Assembly: GCA_965205735.1 (NCBI GenBank) | Contig: OZ242179.1 | Span: forward strand, 3,534,001 to 3,598,000 | Reading direction: 5' to 3' | Source of the DNA: VXNE01 sp965205735 | GTDB lineage: Bacteria > Pseudomonadota > Gammaproteobacteria > Pseudomonadales > Azotimanducaceae | DNA length: 64,000 bases | Shown here: positions 16,597-25,577 of the stretch, in pieces | Layout: each line of letters opens with the position of its first letter | Position numbering within the stretch: the first letter of the stretch is position 1 | Notes under the pieces: model-generated | What the model was told of the DNA's origin: nothing | Databases searched by the model: none | What the model saw: the letters and a program-made list of their open reading frames with translations, nothing else | Position numbers and translations under genes: made by a program

Positions 16597-17490
16597 TTAG
16601 AAGAGATCGAACGAAAAGCTTGCCGAGGCGCCGAATATGCGTGAAGCAGCGGCGTTGCGTCCGTCGATGACCGACCCTCCGAACAGGCTCAGGCTGATGT
16701 TTTCGTTGACGCTGTAGTAGAGCCTCGCCCCCAGCGTCTGCGTATCTTCCTCGATTTCCGGGAATCGGTTCGGCGCGAATCCCGGACCGCCGATTTGCAG
16801 TCCGGACGTGGAATTTCCCATCCTGTATTCAACGCCGAGTGTCAGGGAGTCGTTCAGGAACCAGATGCCGGACAGGTTGGCGAAACGCTCCCCGGGGATG
16901 TTCGCATTGCGATTCCTGAGTCCCAGTTCCGCAGACAAGCCGAGTTGGTCGCTCAAGAATTTGCCGACGACCAGGGACACTTCGTAGCCATCGCCGCCGT
17001 CTCCAAGCGAGTTGATGAAACCGGTCTCGTAGTCGCCAGCGAGAATGACGCCAGCACGCAGCGCGATGCTTGGCAGATCCGTGACGACCTCGTCGACGAT
17101 ACGCCAGGTGAGGCCGATATTTGCATCCACCATGCCGCTGAAACTTTCGCTCGGGGTCGGTATGCCCGGTCCGATCATGAACTGGCTCTTCGCCCAGCCC
17201 GTTTGAACATCGAGAGCGAAACTGTCATTGAAGCCGTAGGTCCCACCCAACCAGACGGTGGTCTGGGAAAGATCCTCCTGTCCACCGCCGGGCAGTGGAC
17301 GTTTCTCCTGCCCGCGGTAGAACTCTTCGGCAGATTGCGAAACGTAGGACAGGCTGAGGTGGCCCGTGCCGGGTTCGGGCAACCATGCGGAAGCGTCCGC
17401 GAACAGGGGCTGCGAAGACAGGCAGAAAACGACAGCCAAGCAGGTCAGTGTCGTAGCGAGTAGACGGTGCATTCCCTGATTCCTGACCAT
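16597..17490 (-). CDS. Outer-membrane beta-barrel protein
   Basis: 297 aa with an N-terminal signal peptide (HRLLATTLTCLAVVFC...LFADA) and alternating beta-strand segments, ending in SASFSFDLF, with the terminal Phe typical of barrels inserted by BAM. It resembles the MetA-pathway phenol-degradation / transporter barrel family. The start ATG 17490 overlaps the stop of the upstream gene (TAATG), so translation is probably coupled; ATG 17472 is an alternative and gives the same mature protein. It may act as a small-molecule channel. Confidence 0.72.
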   Translation of the reverse strand: MVRNQGMHRLLATTLTCLAVVFCLSSQPLFADASAWLPEPGTGHLSLSYVSQSAEEFYRGQEKRPLPGGGQEDLSQTTVWLGGTYGFNDSFALDVQTGWAKSQFMIGPGIPTPSESFSGMVDANIGLTWRIVDEVVTDLPSIALRAGVILAGDYETGFINSLGDGGDGYEVSLVVGKFLSDQLGLSAELGLRNRNANIPGERFANLSGIWFLNDSLTLGVEYRMGNSTSGLQIGGPGFAPNRFPEIEEDTQTLGARLYYSVNENISLSLFGGSVIDGRNAAASRIFGASASFSFDLF

Positions 17491-17891
17491 TACAATCTGT
17501 AGCGCCGCGTGAGGTAGTAGTTCACGAGTTCCAATCTGGCGGCGCAATCCTCGGCCTTGCCGTTGCACAGCACCTTGACGTGTTCGTCGTCCGGGGTGCT
17601 CACCTTGTTCTCGTCGAATGCCGACTCGAGACTGTCCTTCAAACTTCGGGCCCGAGCGCGATTGAGTTCGCGTCTCGTGATCGGACACGTCCTGCACACC
17701 AATTCGCGGAAAGTGATCGACTTGCCCAACGAATACGCCGCTCGAGTGTTGATCTTTCCGCCGCCCGGCGTGACGGAGCCGGACGCGGACGCAGGAACGG
17801 AAACGAGCGCAATGCCGGCGACCAGTAGGACTCCAAGGCAAATCAGTCGCGGCACTCCGGTTTCCTCCCCTTGACTCGAACGATTCAGCAT
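17490..17891 (-). CDS. Small exported cysteine-containing protein
   Basis: 133 aa. A signal peptide is evident (LICLGVLLVAGIALVSVPASA). The mature part has CRTC and a spaced CNGKAEDC pair, so a disulfide-bonded periplasmic or outer-membrane-associated protein is likely. It directly precedes and overlaps the outer-membrane barrel gene, which suggests a joint role. I see no family match. The longer open frame upstream of ATG 17891 lacks a sensible start. Confidence 0.6.
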   Translation of the reverse strand: MLNRSSQGEETGVPRLICLGVLLVAGIALVSVPASASGSVTPGGGKINTRAAYSLGKSITFRELVCRTCPITRRELNRARARSLKDSLESAFDENKVSTPDDEHVKVLCNGKAEDCAARLELVNYYLTRRYRL

Positions 17892-18003
17892 CGTGGCAAC
17901 TTCGCTTCGTATGGCTCTACTACATAAAAGAATAAGAAATTGCAATCGAGGATGCGTTTTTTGACTATTCCGGTTCGGAACTGTGCCCCAGATTTGTGAA
18001 TTA
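17892..18003. promoter_or_regulatory. AT-richer promoter region of the small exported protein operon
   Basis: About 110 bases upstream of ATG 17891 (minus strand), noticeably richer in A and T than its surroundings around 17915-17945. It should hold the promoter of the two-gene outer-membrane operon. I cannot single out -35/-10 boxes with confidence. Confidence 0.3.
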
Positions 18004-18248
18004 TCGGGTTTCGAGGTTGCGCTGATTCTCGACGAGGTGTGGTCGCTTGATCCGGCGTACCCTCGGCGCATCCGGACGATGGGAGTCCTCTAGCTCGAGA
18101 GCGTCGGTATGCGCGTCGATGCCCGCGGCGCGGGCGACTATCCCGTCGGTGACGGAGCGCGATGTCTCAGGATGTCCGAATCCAACAGGTCGGCCACCAG
18201 CACATAGCCATCTTTCTTGTACTACGCGATCTGCGCGTCGATAAGCAT
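18004..18248 (-). pseudogene. Phytanoyl-CoA dioxygenase family remnant
   Basis: Starting at ATG 18248 the frame reads MLIDAQIA-stop-YKKDGYVLVADLLD, then shifts frame near 18170 to SVTDGIVARAAGIDAHTDA and EDSHRPDAPRVRRIKRPHLV before a stop. This is the expected N-terminal part of PhyH-type dioxygenases (EDGY..V..LL, then PRVRRIKRPH). Only about 80 codons remain, without the catalytic core, so this is a gene fragment. It lies 3 bp behind the serine hydrolase stop and may once have been co-transcribed with it. Confidence 0.6.
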
Positions 18249-18251
18249 GTT

Positions 18252-19505
18252 CTACGCCAAGGCCTGATACACGAGTCGCTGGAATTCCTCCGAGTAGTTG
18301 TTGTTCGGCATCATGCCGTGATTCAGCACCTGGGTGAGGCAGACGGCCAACAGTTCCTCCTTCGGATCGGCGAAGTACGTCGTTCCAGCCGCGCCGCCCC
18401 AACCGTATGTGCCGACCGAGCGCATCAGGGGAAAGCCATCACCCCCATGGTATACGGCGACACCTAGCGCCCAATGAAAACCCGGACCGATCATCGAGAT
18501 GCGCAGGTCTCCCGTATGGTTGCCGAGCATCATTTCGACCGTCTTGCGTCCGAGGATGCGCACGCCGTCCAACTCGCCGCCGTTCAGCAGCATCTGGCCG
18601 AAACGCGCGTAGTCGCCCGCCGTGCAAACGATCCCGCCGCCGTCGCCGCCGACGCCGAACTCAGTCCTGGGACCGAGGTGTTTCTCGCTCGTCTCGGGTT
18701 TTTCGGTCGCCACCAAACGGACTTCGTCGCCGTCCTGGCGCGGCGCGTAGCACGCGCCGAAACGACTCAACGTGCCATCCTTGAGGTAGAAATCCGTATC
18801 GACCATGCCCAAGGGTTCAAAGATGTTTTCGCGGAAGAAAGCGTCCAGTGGCTGTCCGCAGATTTCGGCCAGGACGGCGGAAAGTACGGGATAGCCCATG
18901 TGGTAGACGAAGCGCTCTCCCGGCTGCGCGGCGAGCGGAATCTCGGCCAGCGCCCGCACGCGCTCGCGGTTGCTCGGCGCTGGCGAATCGCTGTCGTCGC
19001 GGGGCATCCAACCCAAGGTCTTGAGCGCTTCGGCGTACTGCTGACGATAGAAGCTCGGCATCGTCGCCGCGTCGGTGAAGCTCGTCGTGTTGGTGATGCA
19101 GTCGCGTATCGTGATCGGTCGTTTGGCCGGTTCGGTGGTCATCGGCTCACTGGCCACCCGCACCCGGCTGTGCGCGAACTCCGGCAGGAACTTCGCGACC
19201 GGATCGTCCGGCGTCAGCACGCCGCGTTCGAACAGAATCATGGTGGCGACGCTGGCGACGGGCTTCGTGTTGGAATACATCCGGCACAGCGTGTCTGTTG
19301 GTGCGGGGACGCCGGTGTCGAAGTCGAGCACGCCTCGTGCGTCGAGATGGACCAGCCGCCCGCGTCGGGCGACGAGCGTTATGAGGTTCGGGACGCGCCG
19401 GTCGTCCACGTAACGCTGCATGGCTGGACCGATGAGCGACAGGCGTTCGGAATCGAAGCCGAGGGCTTTGGGGTCTCCGATCGGTAGCGGGGATGCGTCA
19501 GTCAT
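18252..19505 (-). CDS. Serine hydrolase, class C beta-lactamase fold
   Basis: 417 aa. The nucleophile motif SNTK (in RMYSNTKPVASVATMI) is the family SxxK, and YHMG (FVYHMGYPVLSAVLAEI) occupies the place of YxN. The C-terminal GWGGAAGT corresponds to the KTG-like box. Members are esterases, lactonases, peptidases or transesterases more often than true beta-lactamases. There is no signal peptide, which argues for a cytoplasmic esterase rather than antibiotic resistance. Downstream lies a PhyH fragment. Substrate unknown. Confidence 0.85.
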   Translation of the reverse strand: MTDASPLPIGDPKALGFDSERLSLIGPAMQRYVDDRRVPNLITLVARRGRLVHLDARGVLDFDTGVPAPTDTLCRMYSNTKPVASVATMILFERGVLTPDDPVAKFLPEFAHSRVRVASEPMTTEPAKRPITIRDCITNTTSFTDAATMPSFYRQQYAEALKTLGWMPRDDSDSPAPSNRERVRALAEIPLAAQPGERFVYHMGYPVLSAVLAEICGQPLDAFFRENIFEPLGMVDTDFYLKDGTLSRFGACYAPRQDGDEVRLVATEKPETSEKHLGPRTEFGVGGDGGGIVCTAGDYARFGQMLLNGGELDGVRILGRKTVEMMLGNHTGDLRISMIGPGFHWALGVAVYHGGDGFPLMRSVGTYGWGGAAGTTYFADPKEELLAVCLTQVLNHGMMPNNNYSEEFQRLVYQALA

Positions 19506-19619
19506 GCTGATTTCTCATAGCGATAGGTGGCGCGCGACGTTACCACATGGATGCGGGAGGCTTCAGCCCGCGCACTCGGTGCCCGGTGGGTTTGGCAAGC
19601 GTTCGCGGCGAGTGAAACA

Positions 19620-20543
19620 ATGCGCGTCCGCGAATCGCGCAAGCGACGGAGAGCACGGGTGCCAGTCATCGTTCCGCCGATCAAGAGCCAGGGTATCAAG
19701 ACCAAGCTGGTGCCGTGGATCCAATCGCTGGTGCCGGACGCGAAAGGGCGCTGGATCGAACCTTTCCTCGGCACGGGCGTCGTCGCGTTCAACTGCGGTT
19801 TCCGGCGCGCGGTCCTGGGCGATGCCAACCCGCATGTCATTCGGTTCTACCGGCAAGTGCAGCGAGGGGTCATTTGCCCCGATCGCGTGCGGACATACCT
19901 GGAAGCGGAAGGAGCGAATCTTCGCGCTGCCGGCGGCCCCCACTACAACCACGTCAGAGCGCGCTTCAACCGAACCCACGATCCGCTCGACTTCCTGTTC
20001 CTGTCGCGCGCCGGCTTCAACGGCATGATGCGGTTCAACCAGCGCGGCGAGTGGAACATTCCGTTCTGCAAGAAACCGAACCGATTCAGCAAAGCCTATA
20101 TCACGAAGATTGTGAACCAGGTTGGCACCGCGGCGCGGGTGATCGCATGCGACTGGCGTTTCCTGCATGCTCCTTTCGCGGAAGTCATCGCCATGGCGGG
20201 AACGGACGACGTCATCTACTGCGACCCTCCCTATTGGGGGAGGTACGCCGACTACTACAGCGGTTGGAGCGAGGCGGACGAGCGGCGACTATTCGATGCG
20301 CTCTCAAACACGCGGGCGCGATTCCTGTTGTCGACCTGGCACCATAACGTGTACCGCGAAAACGACATGGTGAAGCGCTACTGGAGCAGGTTTCATATCG
20401 CGACCAAGGATCACTTCTACCACGCCGGCGCCAGGACGCGGAACCGGAACGCCGTGGTAGAAGCCCTGGTCTGTAACTTCGAACCCGGTCCAAGGCGCCA
20501 GGCGCAGGAGGGAAGGGCCATTCTGCCGTCCACAACCGGGTAG
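19620..20543 (+). CDS. D12-class (Dam-like) DNA adenine N6-methyltransferase
   Basis: About 307 aa. The SAM-binding motif is WIEPFLGTGVVAFN, and the catalytic DPPY motif occurs in IYCDPPYWGRY. The substrate-recognition region has RAGFNGMMRFNQRGEWNIPF, as in MethyltransfD12 proteins. No restriction endonuclease gene adjoins it (a GST follows), so it behaves like an orphan methylase, with a possible epigenetic or mismatch-repair role, or as a relic of a restriction system. The recognition sequence cannot be read off. The start is uncertain: ATG 19620, GTG 19527 and GTG 19659 are all in frame. Confidence 0.85.
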   Translation: MRVRESRKRRRARVPVIVPPIKSQGIKTKLVPWIQSLVPDAKGRWIEPFLGTGVVAFNCGFRRAVLGDANPHVIRFYRQVQRGVICPDRVRTYLEAEGANLRAAGGPHYNHVRARFNRTHDPLDFLFLSRAGFNGMMRFNQRGEWNIPFCKKPNRFSKAYITKIVNQVGTAARVIACDWRFLHAPFAEVIAMAGTDDVIYCDPPYWGRYADYYSGWSEADERRLFDALSNTRARFLLSTWHHNVYRENDMVKRYWSRFHIATKDHFYHAGARTRNRNAVVEALVCNFEPGPRRQAQEGRAILPSTTG

Positions 20544-20632
20544 GTTCTCTGTGTCCGGCCGGCAGTCGTGGCCGGAGGGCAAAGCCAGTGGATATGCAAG
20601 ATAATGACGGGTGGTACTTGCGGGAGACAGGC

Positions 20633-21628
20633 ATGGTGGAGTTTTATCGGGTCATCGGCGCGGAGGACTCGCCGTATTCGGTCAAGGTGCGGTCGTATTT
20701 TCGCTACAAGGGAATCGCCCACGAATGGCTGTCCCGCCATGAAGCTTCCAAGTTGTTCCAGAAGCGCGCGCGGCTGCCCCTGATCCCGCTCGTGGTAACG
20801 CCGGACGAGCGCGGCATACAGGATTCGACGCCGATCATCGAGGCGCTCGAACCCGAGTTCGGCGAGCCCGGCATCCACCCTCCAGACGCTGTGTCCGCAT
20901 TCGTTTCGGCGCTGCTCGAGGAATTCGGCGACGAATGGGGCAACAAGTGGATGTTCCACCTGCGCTGGGCGCGGGAGATCGACCAGATCGGCTGCGCCCG
21001 GAGGCTGGCGGCGTCCTCGATGCCGAACGTGACGTCCGAGCAGATCGACCGGGCCGCAAAGGCCGTTCGGGAACGAATGGTTGACCGCGTGTGGTTCGTC
21101 GGCTCCAACGCCATGACTGCGCCGCAGATCGAACGCTCGTTCAAGGACGCGCTGGGATTCCTGGAAGCCCATCTCGCCGACCGCCCGTATCTCTTCGGCG
21201 GCCGTCCGGCGTTCGCCGACTTCGGGCTCTGGGGACAGATATATAGCGCCCGGCGCGATCACACGCCGAGGCAGATCATCGAGGCCAGCGCGCCCAACGT
21301 CTCGGCTTGGGTGGACCGCATGTTGGCGCCCAAGGTCTTGAGCGAATTCGAGCCATGGGAATCACTGGCGCCGTCGTTGACGCCACTGCTCGCCGACCAG
21401 GTGGGCGCGCTGTTTTTGCCCTGGAGCGCAGCGAACGCCGCCGCCATAGCCGCCGGCGAAGAGGAATTCACGGTGGAACTCAAGGGCAACGCCTGGACGC
21501 AGAGGCCGCAGAAGTACCACTCGCGCTCGCTCGGCGTGCTGAAATCGAAGTACCAGCGGGTTAGCGGAGACGCGCGAGTCAACGCGCTGCTGCGCGAGAC
21601 GGGTTGCCTCCAAGACCTGGCCGCCTGA
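20633..21628 (+). CDS. Glutathione S-transferase family protein
   Basis: About 331 aa. The N-terminus YRVIGAEDSPYSVKVRSYFRYKGI is a thioredoxin-fold GST N domain with serine in the catalytic position, and HLADRPYLFGGRPAFADFGLWGQ is a GST C domain with the N-capping box. It is longer than classical GSTs (~220 aa), with an extra C-terminal domain. The start at ATG 20633 has GGGAGACAGG upstream; GTG 20588 and ATG 20594 are alternatives. It follows the adenine methylase but a functional link is not obvious. A fused MITE pair lies just after the stop. Confidence 0.75.
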   Translation: MVEFYRVIGAEDSPYSVKVRSYFRYKGIAHEWLSRHEASKLFQKRARLPLIPLVVTPDERGIQDSTPIIEALEPEFGEPGIHPPDAVSAFVSALLEEFGDEWGNKWMFHLRWAREIDQIGCARRLAASSMPNVTSEQIDRAAKAVRERMVDRVWFVGSNAMTAPQIERSFKDALGFLEAHLADRPYLFGGRPAFADFGLWGQIYSARRDHTPRQIIEASAPNVSAWVDRMLAPKVLSEFEPWESLAPSLTPLLADQVGALFLPWSAANAAAIAAGEEEFTVELKGNAWTQRPQKYHSRSLGVLKSKYQRVSGDARVNALLRETGCLQDLAA

Positions 21629-21633
21629 ACCTC

Positions 21634-21875
21634 CTAGTGTCGTGTCACGCGAGTTATGACGCTTCAGCGCGTCCCACGGGGTCTGTGGCAAGGCGCGTCC
21701 CCGCCGGGAATGGTCGGCTCCATTGCCAAGGGGCGCAACGCGGCCACGGGCCCCGTGGGGCGCGCCCTTCGGGAGATCGCCATGCACGCCACTGCCGCGT
21801 TGTGGCCCTTGCGAATATGCCCGATATTCCCTGCGGACCACGCCTTGCATTGACGCGCATGGCGAACTCTGAAGC
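21634..21875 (-). mobile_element. MITE family A, copy 2, lacking one end
   Basis: Inverse orientation to copies 1 and 3. The left border CTAG (21634-21637) and the terminal repeat are intact, and the interior matches the other copies, including the 65-aa open frame. The far end stops at about 21875 after GAACTCTGAAGC: the last ~23 bases and the second CTAG are missing, and sequence of MITE B begins instead. This points to a deletion or recombination between adjacent elements. Confidence 0.88.
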
Positions 21876-22230
21876 AAGCCCAAATCTACGGGTATCTGCG
21901 GCACTACCATGGAACAAACGTGTCCGGGGAGCGCCAGCGACCGGGGACGCTTGTTGCATGGTCGACGAGCGGGGCCGGGCCACGGGCGAAGCCGAAGGCG
22001 CCGGCCGTGGGGCACTTTTTGGCCCCTGATAGTTTTCTTGCGAGGGGTATCCCCTCGCGCTCCCCGGCTGAAGCCTGTTTTCTTGCGAGGGGTATCCCCT
22101 CGCGCTCCCCAGCTGAAGGCTCCGTTGCTCCTCCTTGTGTGGGGCCTGCCACACGGCGTCGTCGCGCCTTGCCAGGAACCAAAAATCCCTCGCAGCTACA
22201 CTCGCATTTTCAGACTTGACGGAGCACTAG
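21876..22230 (+). mobile_element. MITE family B, copy 2, 5'-truncated and filled with REP-like modules
   Basis: Begins inside the B terminal repeat (AAGCCCAAATCTACGGGTAT) and runs to CTAG at 22227-22230. Compared with copy 1 it carries extra modules: a GGAACAA...TTGT hairpin block (21911-21956), a CCACGGGCG...CCGTGGGG block (~21979-22013) and two tandem copies of the GCGAGGGGTATCCCCTCGCG palindrome (near 22039 and 22086). The right CTAG contains the TAG stop codon of the cupin gene. Confidence 0.8.
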
Positions 22231-22706
22231 TACGGCGTGCCGTCCTGGTGAACGAACTGCCATGTGCTGTCTTCTACCAAACTGGCACGCATATCGTCGT
22301 GTGGGTACCTGACGTCGTCTCCTTTGGTCCGATCTCCAATTTCCAGATAGAACACGTCTTTGTCGGTGCGGTTGACCAGATGATGCGCCTCGCCCTGAGC
22401 GGGGAAACCCACGCACATGCCCGGCGACAACTTGCTTTCGCCTGACTCGGTTATCAGCGTGGCTTCACCGTCGAGGACGTAGACCAGTTCATCCTGCTTG
22501 CTGTGAGCGTGCATCAATGCCGATTCGCCGCCCGGCGCCAGCTTGGTCAGGTTCACTCCGAAGTTCTTCAAGCCAAAATACTCGCCCAAAAGCTTCTTCT
22601 GGCGTTTGGTCATACGGCTGTAGAACGGTTCTGGGTAGTTGGACGCTTTCGCTCCCGCGGGAATGTCCATGGCGGCAATTGCTGCTGTTCGTTTTCGGTC
22701 ACGCAT
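22227..22706 (-). CDS. Cupin-domain protein
   Basis: 159 aa, one double-stranded beta-helix. Cupin motif 1 is seen as HAHSKQDELVYVLDGE and motif 2 as GFPAQGEAHHLVN, giving a likely metal site of histidines and glutamate. The C-terminus continues FYLEIGDRTKGDDVRYP, a feature of single-domain sugar- or metal-binding cupins. Start ATG 22706 has AAGAGAA upstream. The gene lies 69 bp behind acnA on the same strand. Its TAG stop coincides with the CTAG border of a MITE. Function unknown. Confidence 0.75.
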   Translation of the reverse strand: MRDRKRTAAIAAMDIPAGAKASNYPEPFYSRMTKRQKKLLGEYFGLKNFGVNLTKLAPGGESALMHAHSKQDELVYVLDGEATLITESGESKLSPGMCVGFPAQGEAHHLVNRTDKDVFYLEIGDRTKGDDVRYPHDDMRASLVEDSTWQFVHQDGTPY

Positions 22707-22775
22707 CGAAAGTTCTCTTCTTTGAATGGGATTTGGGCGATATCGTCCCGGTCGATCTGTTAGCGCCACTATCTG

Positions 22776-25445
22776 CTAACCCGACGAGACGAGCTTGTTC
22801 AGAACGAACTGCAGTATGCCGCCGACGCGGTAGTACTGAATCTCGTTTTCCGTATCGAGACGGCTCTGGACGACGACCGTTTCCGTGCTGCCGTCGCTTC
22901 GGCGGATCGTGAGGTCGAGACTCTGCCTCGGCGCGATTTCGCCAGCGTCTTCCGGCATCGAGATGTCCACGAATTCTTCGCCCGTCAGGCCCAGGGTGCT
23001 GCGGGACTCTCCTCCACTGAACACCAGGGGCAGCACGCCCATGCCGATGAGGTTGGAACGGTGGATGCGCTCGAAGCTTTCGGCAATCACGGCCCGGACG
23101 CCGAGCAGCCGGGTGCCCTTGGCGGCCCAGTCCCGGCTCGACCCGGTGCCGTACTCCTTGCCCGCAAAGATCACTAGCGGCGTGCCTTCGCCCTGGTAGC
23201 GCACGGCGGCGTCGTAGATCGATATGCGGTCGCCGGTCGGGATGTGGGTCGTATAGCCGCCCTCCACGCCGGGTACCATTTCATTCCTGATGCGTATGTT
23301 GGCGAAAGCGCCGCGCATCATCACTTCGTGATTGCCGCGCCGGGACCCGTAGGAGTTGAAATCCGACACTTGCACGCCAGCCTGTTGCAGGTATTCGCCG
23401 GCCGGACTCGCGGGTTGAATCATGCCCGCGGGCGATATGTGGTCGGTCGTGACGGAGTCGCCGAGCATGGCGAGGATGCGCGCGCCGGACACCTCGACGC
23501 CCTGGTTCAGGTCGCCGCCGACGCTAAAGAACGGCGGTTGCTTGATGTAGGTCGAGTTCTGCCAGCCATAGGTGCCCGTCGCGTCGATGTCGATCGCTCG
23601 CCAAGCGTCGGGACCGGCGAAGACATCGGCGTACTCGCGGCGGAACATGTCGGCGGATACCGACGACACAGCCTCTGCGACTTCGGCGTTGCTCGGCCAA
23701 ATATCCGCCAGATACACGTCCTTGCCTTCCCGATCCTGGCTGATCGGTTGCGATGCAAGGTCGATGCGGACGGTTCCAGCGATCGCATAGGCGACCACCA
23801 GCGGCGGCGATGCGAGCCAGTTGGCGCGGACCTCCTGATGCACCCGGCCCTCGAAGTTGCGGTTGCCCGAAAGCACCGAGGAGACGACCAGGTCGCCGTT
23901 CTCTATCGCCGCCGAGATCGGCTCCGGGAGCGGCCCGGAGTTGCCGATACAGGTGGTGCAGCCATAGCCCACCAGGTTGAAACCGAGTTCGTCCAGGGCG
24001 TCCTGCAATCCCGCCCTGGCCAGGTACTCGGTCACCACTTTCGACCCCGGTGCCAGCGATGTCTTGACCCAGGGCTTGACCGACAGGCCGCGCGCCAGCG
24101 CCTTCTTCGCCACCAGGCCGGCGCCGAGCATGACCGCCGGATTCGACGTGTTGGTGCAGGATGTGATCGCCGCGATGACGACGTCGCCATGGCTGAGGCC
24201 ATAGTTTGCGCGTGGAACCGGCACCGGCCCAGCATCGCGGCGTCCTTGCAGCACGAGCGACTCTTCGAATGCCCGACGGAGGTCCGACATGGCCACGCGA
24301 TCTTGGGGACGGTGGGGACCGGCCAGAGATGCCTGCACGCTGGCGAGGTCGAGTTCGACGGTGTCCGTGAATACGGGTTCCGCCCCGCCGTCGCGCCACA
24401 GGCCCTGCGCCTTGGCGTAGGCTTCCACCAGCGCCACTGTCTTCTCCGGCCGACCCGAAAGCCGAAGGTAGTTGATGGTTTCCCGATCGATGGGGAACAG
24501 TCCGCAGGTGGCGCCGTATTCGGGCGCCATGTTGGCGATGGTGGCCCGATCGGCGAGCGGCAGCTTGTCGAGGCCGTCGCCGCAGAATTCAACGAATTTC
24601 CCCACCACGCCCTTCGCGCGCAGGATTTCGACGACGCGCAGCACCAGGTCGGTGGCGGTGATGCCTTCGGGCAACTCGCCGCGGAGCCGGAAACCGACCA
24701 CATCCGGAATGAGCATCGAGATGGGTTGTCCGAGCATCGCCGCTTCCGCCTCGATGCCGCCCACGCCCCATCCCAGGATGCCGAGGCCGTTGATCATGGT
24801 CGTGTGGCTATCGGTCCCGACCAGCGTGTCGGGATACGCGAGCACGCGGCCATTTTCATCGCTGGTCCATACGCCGCGGGCGAGGTACTCGAGGTTTACC
24901 TGGTGGCAGATGCCGGTGCCCGGCGGCACTACCCGGAAGTTGTCGAACGCCTGCTGCCCCCAGCGGAGGAAGCGGTAGCGCTCGCGGTTGCGTTGCATCT
25001 CGAGTTCCACGTTCTGCTCGAACGCGGTGGGCGCGCCGAACCGATCCACCATCACCGAGTGGTCGACGACCAGATCGACGGGCGAAAGCGGGTTGATGAT
25101 GGCGGGATCGCCTCCCGCCGCGACAACGGCGCTCCGCATGGCGGCGAGATCGGCCACCGCCGGGACCCCGGTGAAGTCCTGCATCAGCACCCGCGCCGGC
25201 CGGTAGGCGATTTCCTTTGCTTCCGGCGATGTGTCCGCCCAGCAACCGAGCGCGCGCACGTCCTCCGCGCCAACGGTACTGCCGTCCTCGAATCGCAGCA
25301 GGTTCTCGAGCAACACCTTGAGCGACACGGGCAGCCGCTCGGAGTCTCCGGCGCCGTTCCTCGCCGCATCGGGCAAGCTGAAGTAGTCGTATTCGTCTCC
25401 GTCGACCACAAGGGTTCGGCGGGCGTTGAAAGTGTCGCGGCTCAT
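22776..25445 (-). CDS. acnA: Aconitate hydratase A
   Basis: 889-aa cytoplasmic [4Fe-4S] enzyme isomerising citrate and isocitrate in the TCA cycle. Cluster ligands lie in ITSCTNTSNP and GYGCTTCIGNSG. The C-terminal swivel domain carries GSSRDWAAKGTRLLGVRAV. Length and domain order match AcnA / IRP-type aconitases, and no frameshift occurs over 2.67 kb. It is divergent from dnaG. The cupin gene follows on the same strand. Confidence 0.96.
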   Translation of the reverse strand: MSRDTFNARRTLVVDGDEYDYFSLPDAARNGAGDSERLPVSLKVLLENLLRFEDGSTVGAEDVRALGCWADTSPEAKEIAYRPARVLMQDFTGVPAVADLAAMRSAVVAAGGDPAIINPLSPVDLVVDHSVMVDRFGAPTAFEQNVELEMQRNRERYRFLRWGQQAFDNFRVVPPGTGICHQVNLEYLARGVWTSDENGRVLAYPDTLVGTDSHTTMINGLGILGWGVGGIEAEAAMLGQPISMLIPDVVGFRLRGELPEGITATDLVLRVVEILRAKGVVGKFVEFCGDGLDKLPLADRATIANMAPEYGATCGLFPIDRETINYLRLSGRPEKTVALVEAYAKAQGLWRDGGAEPVFTDTVELDLASVQASLAGPHRPQDRVAMSDLRRAFEESLVLQGRRDAGPVPVPRANYGLSHGDVVIAAITSCTNTSNPAVMLGAGLVAKKALARGLSVKPWVKTSLAPGSKVVTEYLARAGLQDALDELGFNLVGYGCTTCIGNSGPLPEPISAAIENGDLVVSSVLSGNRNFEGRVHQEVRANWLASPPLVVAYAIAGTVRIDLASQPISQDREGKDVYLADIWPSNAEVAEAVSSVSADMFRREYADVFAGPDAWRAIDIDATGTYGWQNSTYIKQPPFFSVGGDLNQGVEVSGARILAMLGDSVTTDHISPAGMIQPASPAGEYLQQAGVQVSDFNSYGSRRGNHEVMMRGAFANIRIRNEMVPGVEGGYTTHIPTGDRISIYDAAVRYQGEGTPLVIFAGKEYGTGSSRDWAAKGTRLLGVRAVIAESFERIHRSNLIGMGVLPLVFSGGESRSTLGLTGEEFVDISMPEDAGEIAPRQSLDLTIRRSDGSTETVVVQSRLDTENEIQYYRVGGILQFVLNKLVSSG

Positions 25446-25577
25446 AAGGGCTCGGGCGTCTGGGGAGCGGCTATTTTGCCAGAAACGGGGCGGCGCTCGA
25501 CCGCTTCGAAACCATTGCGGCCCAAATGCTTCGGCGCTCCTACCTTTCGTGCCTCGGAAGCGTTAATCTGACCCGTA
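25446..25577. promoter_or_regulatory. acnA-dnaG divergent promoter region
   Basis: 132 bases between two divergent housekeeping genes. It must hold promoters for both, but I cannot pick out convincing -35/-10 pairs. There is no rpsU gene here, so the common rpsU-dnaG-rpoD order is reduced to dnaG-rpoD. Confidence 0.3.

Noticed and set aside
18252..19505. Beta-lactam resistance gene
   Set aside because: SxxK is present, but there is no signal peptide and the YxN box is altered; esterase-like members are far more common.
23244..25571. 775-aa open frame antisense to acnA
   Set aside because: It mirrors the aconitase gene exactly, has Arg/His-rich shadow composition and no homologous pattern; typical third-codon GC artefact.
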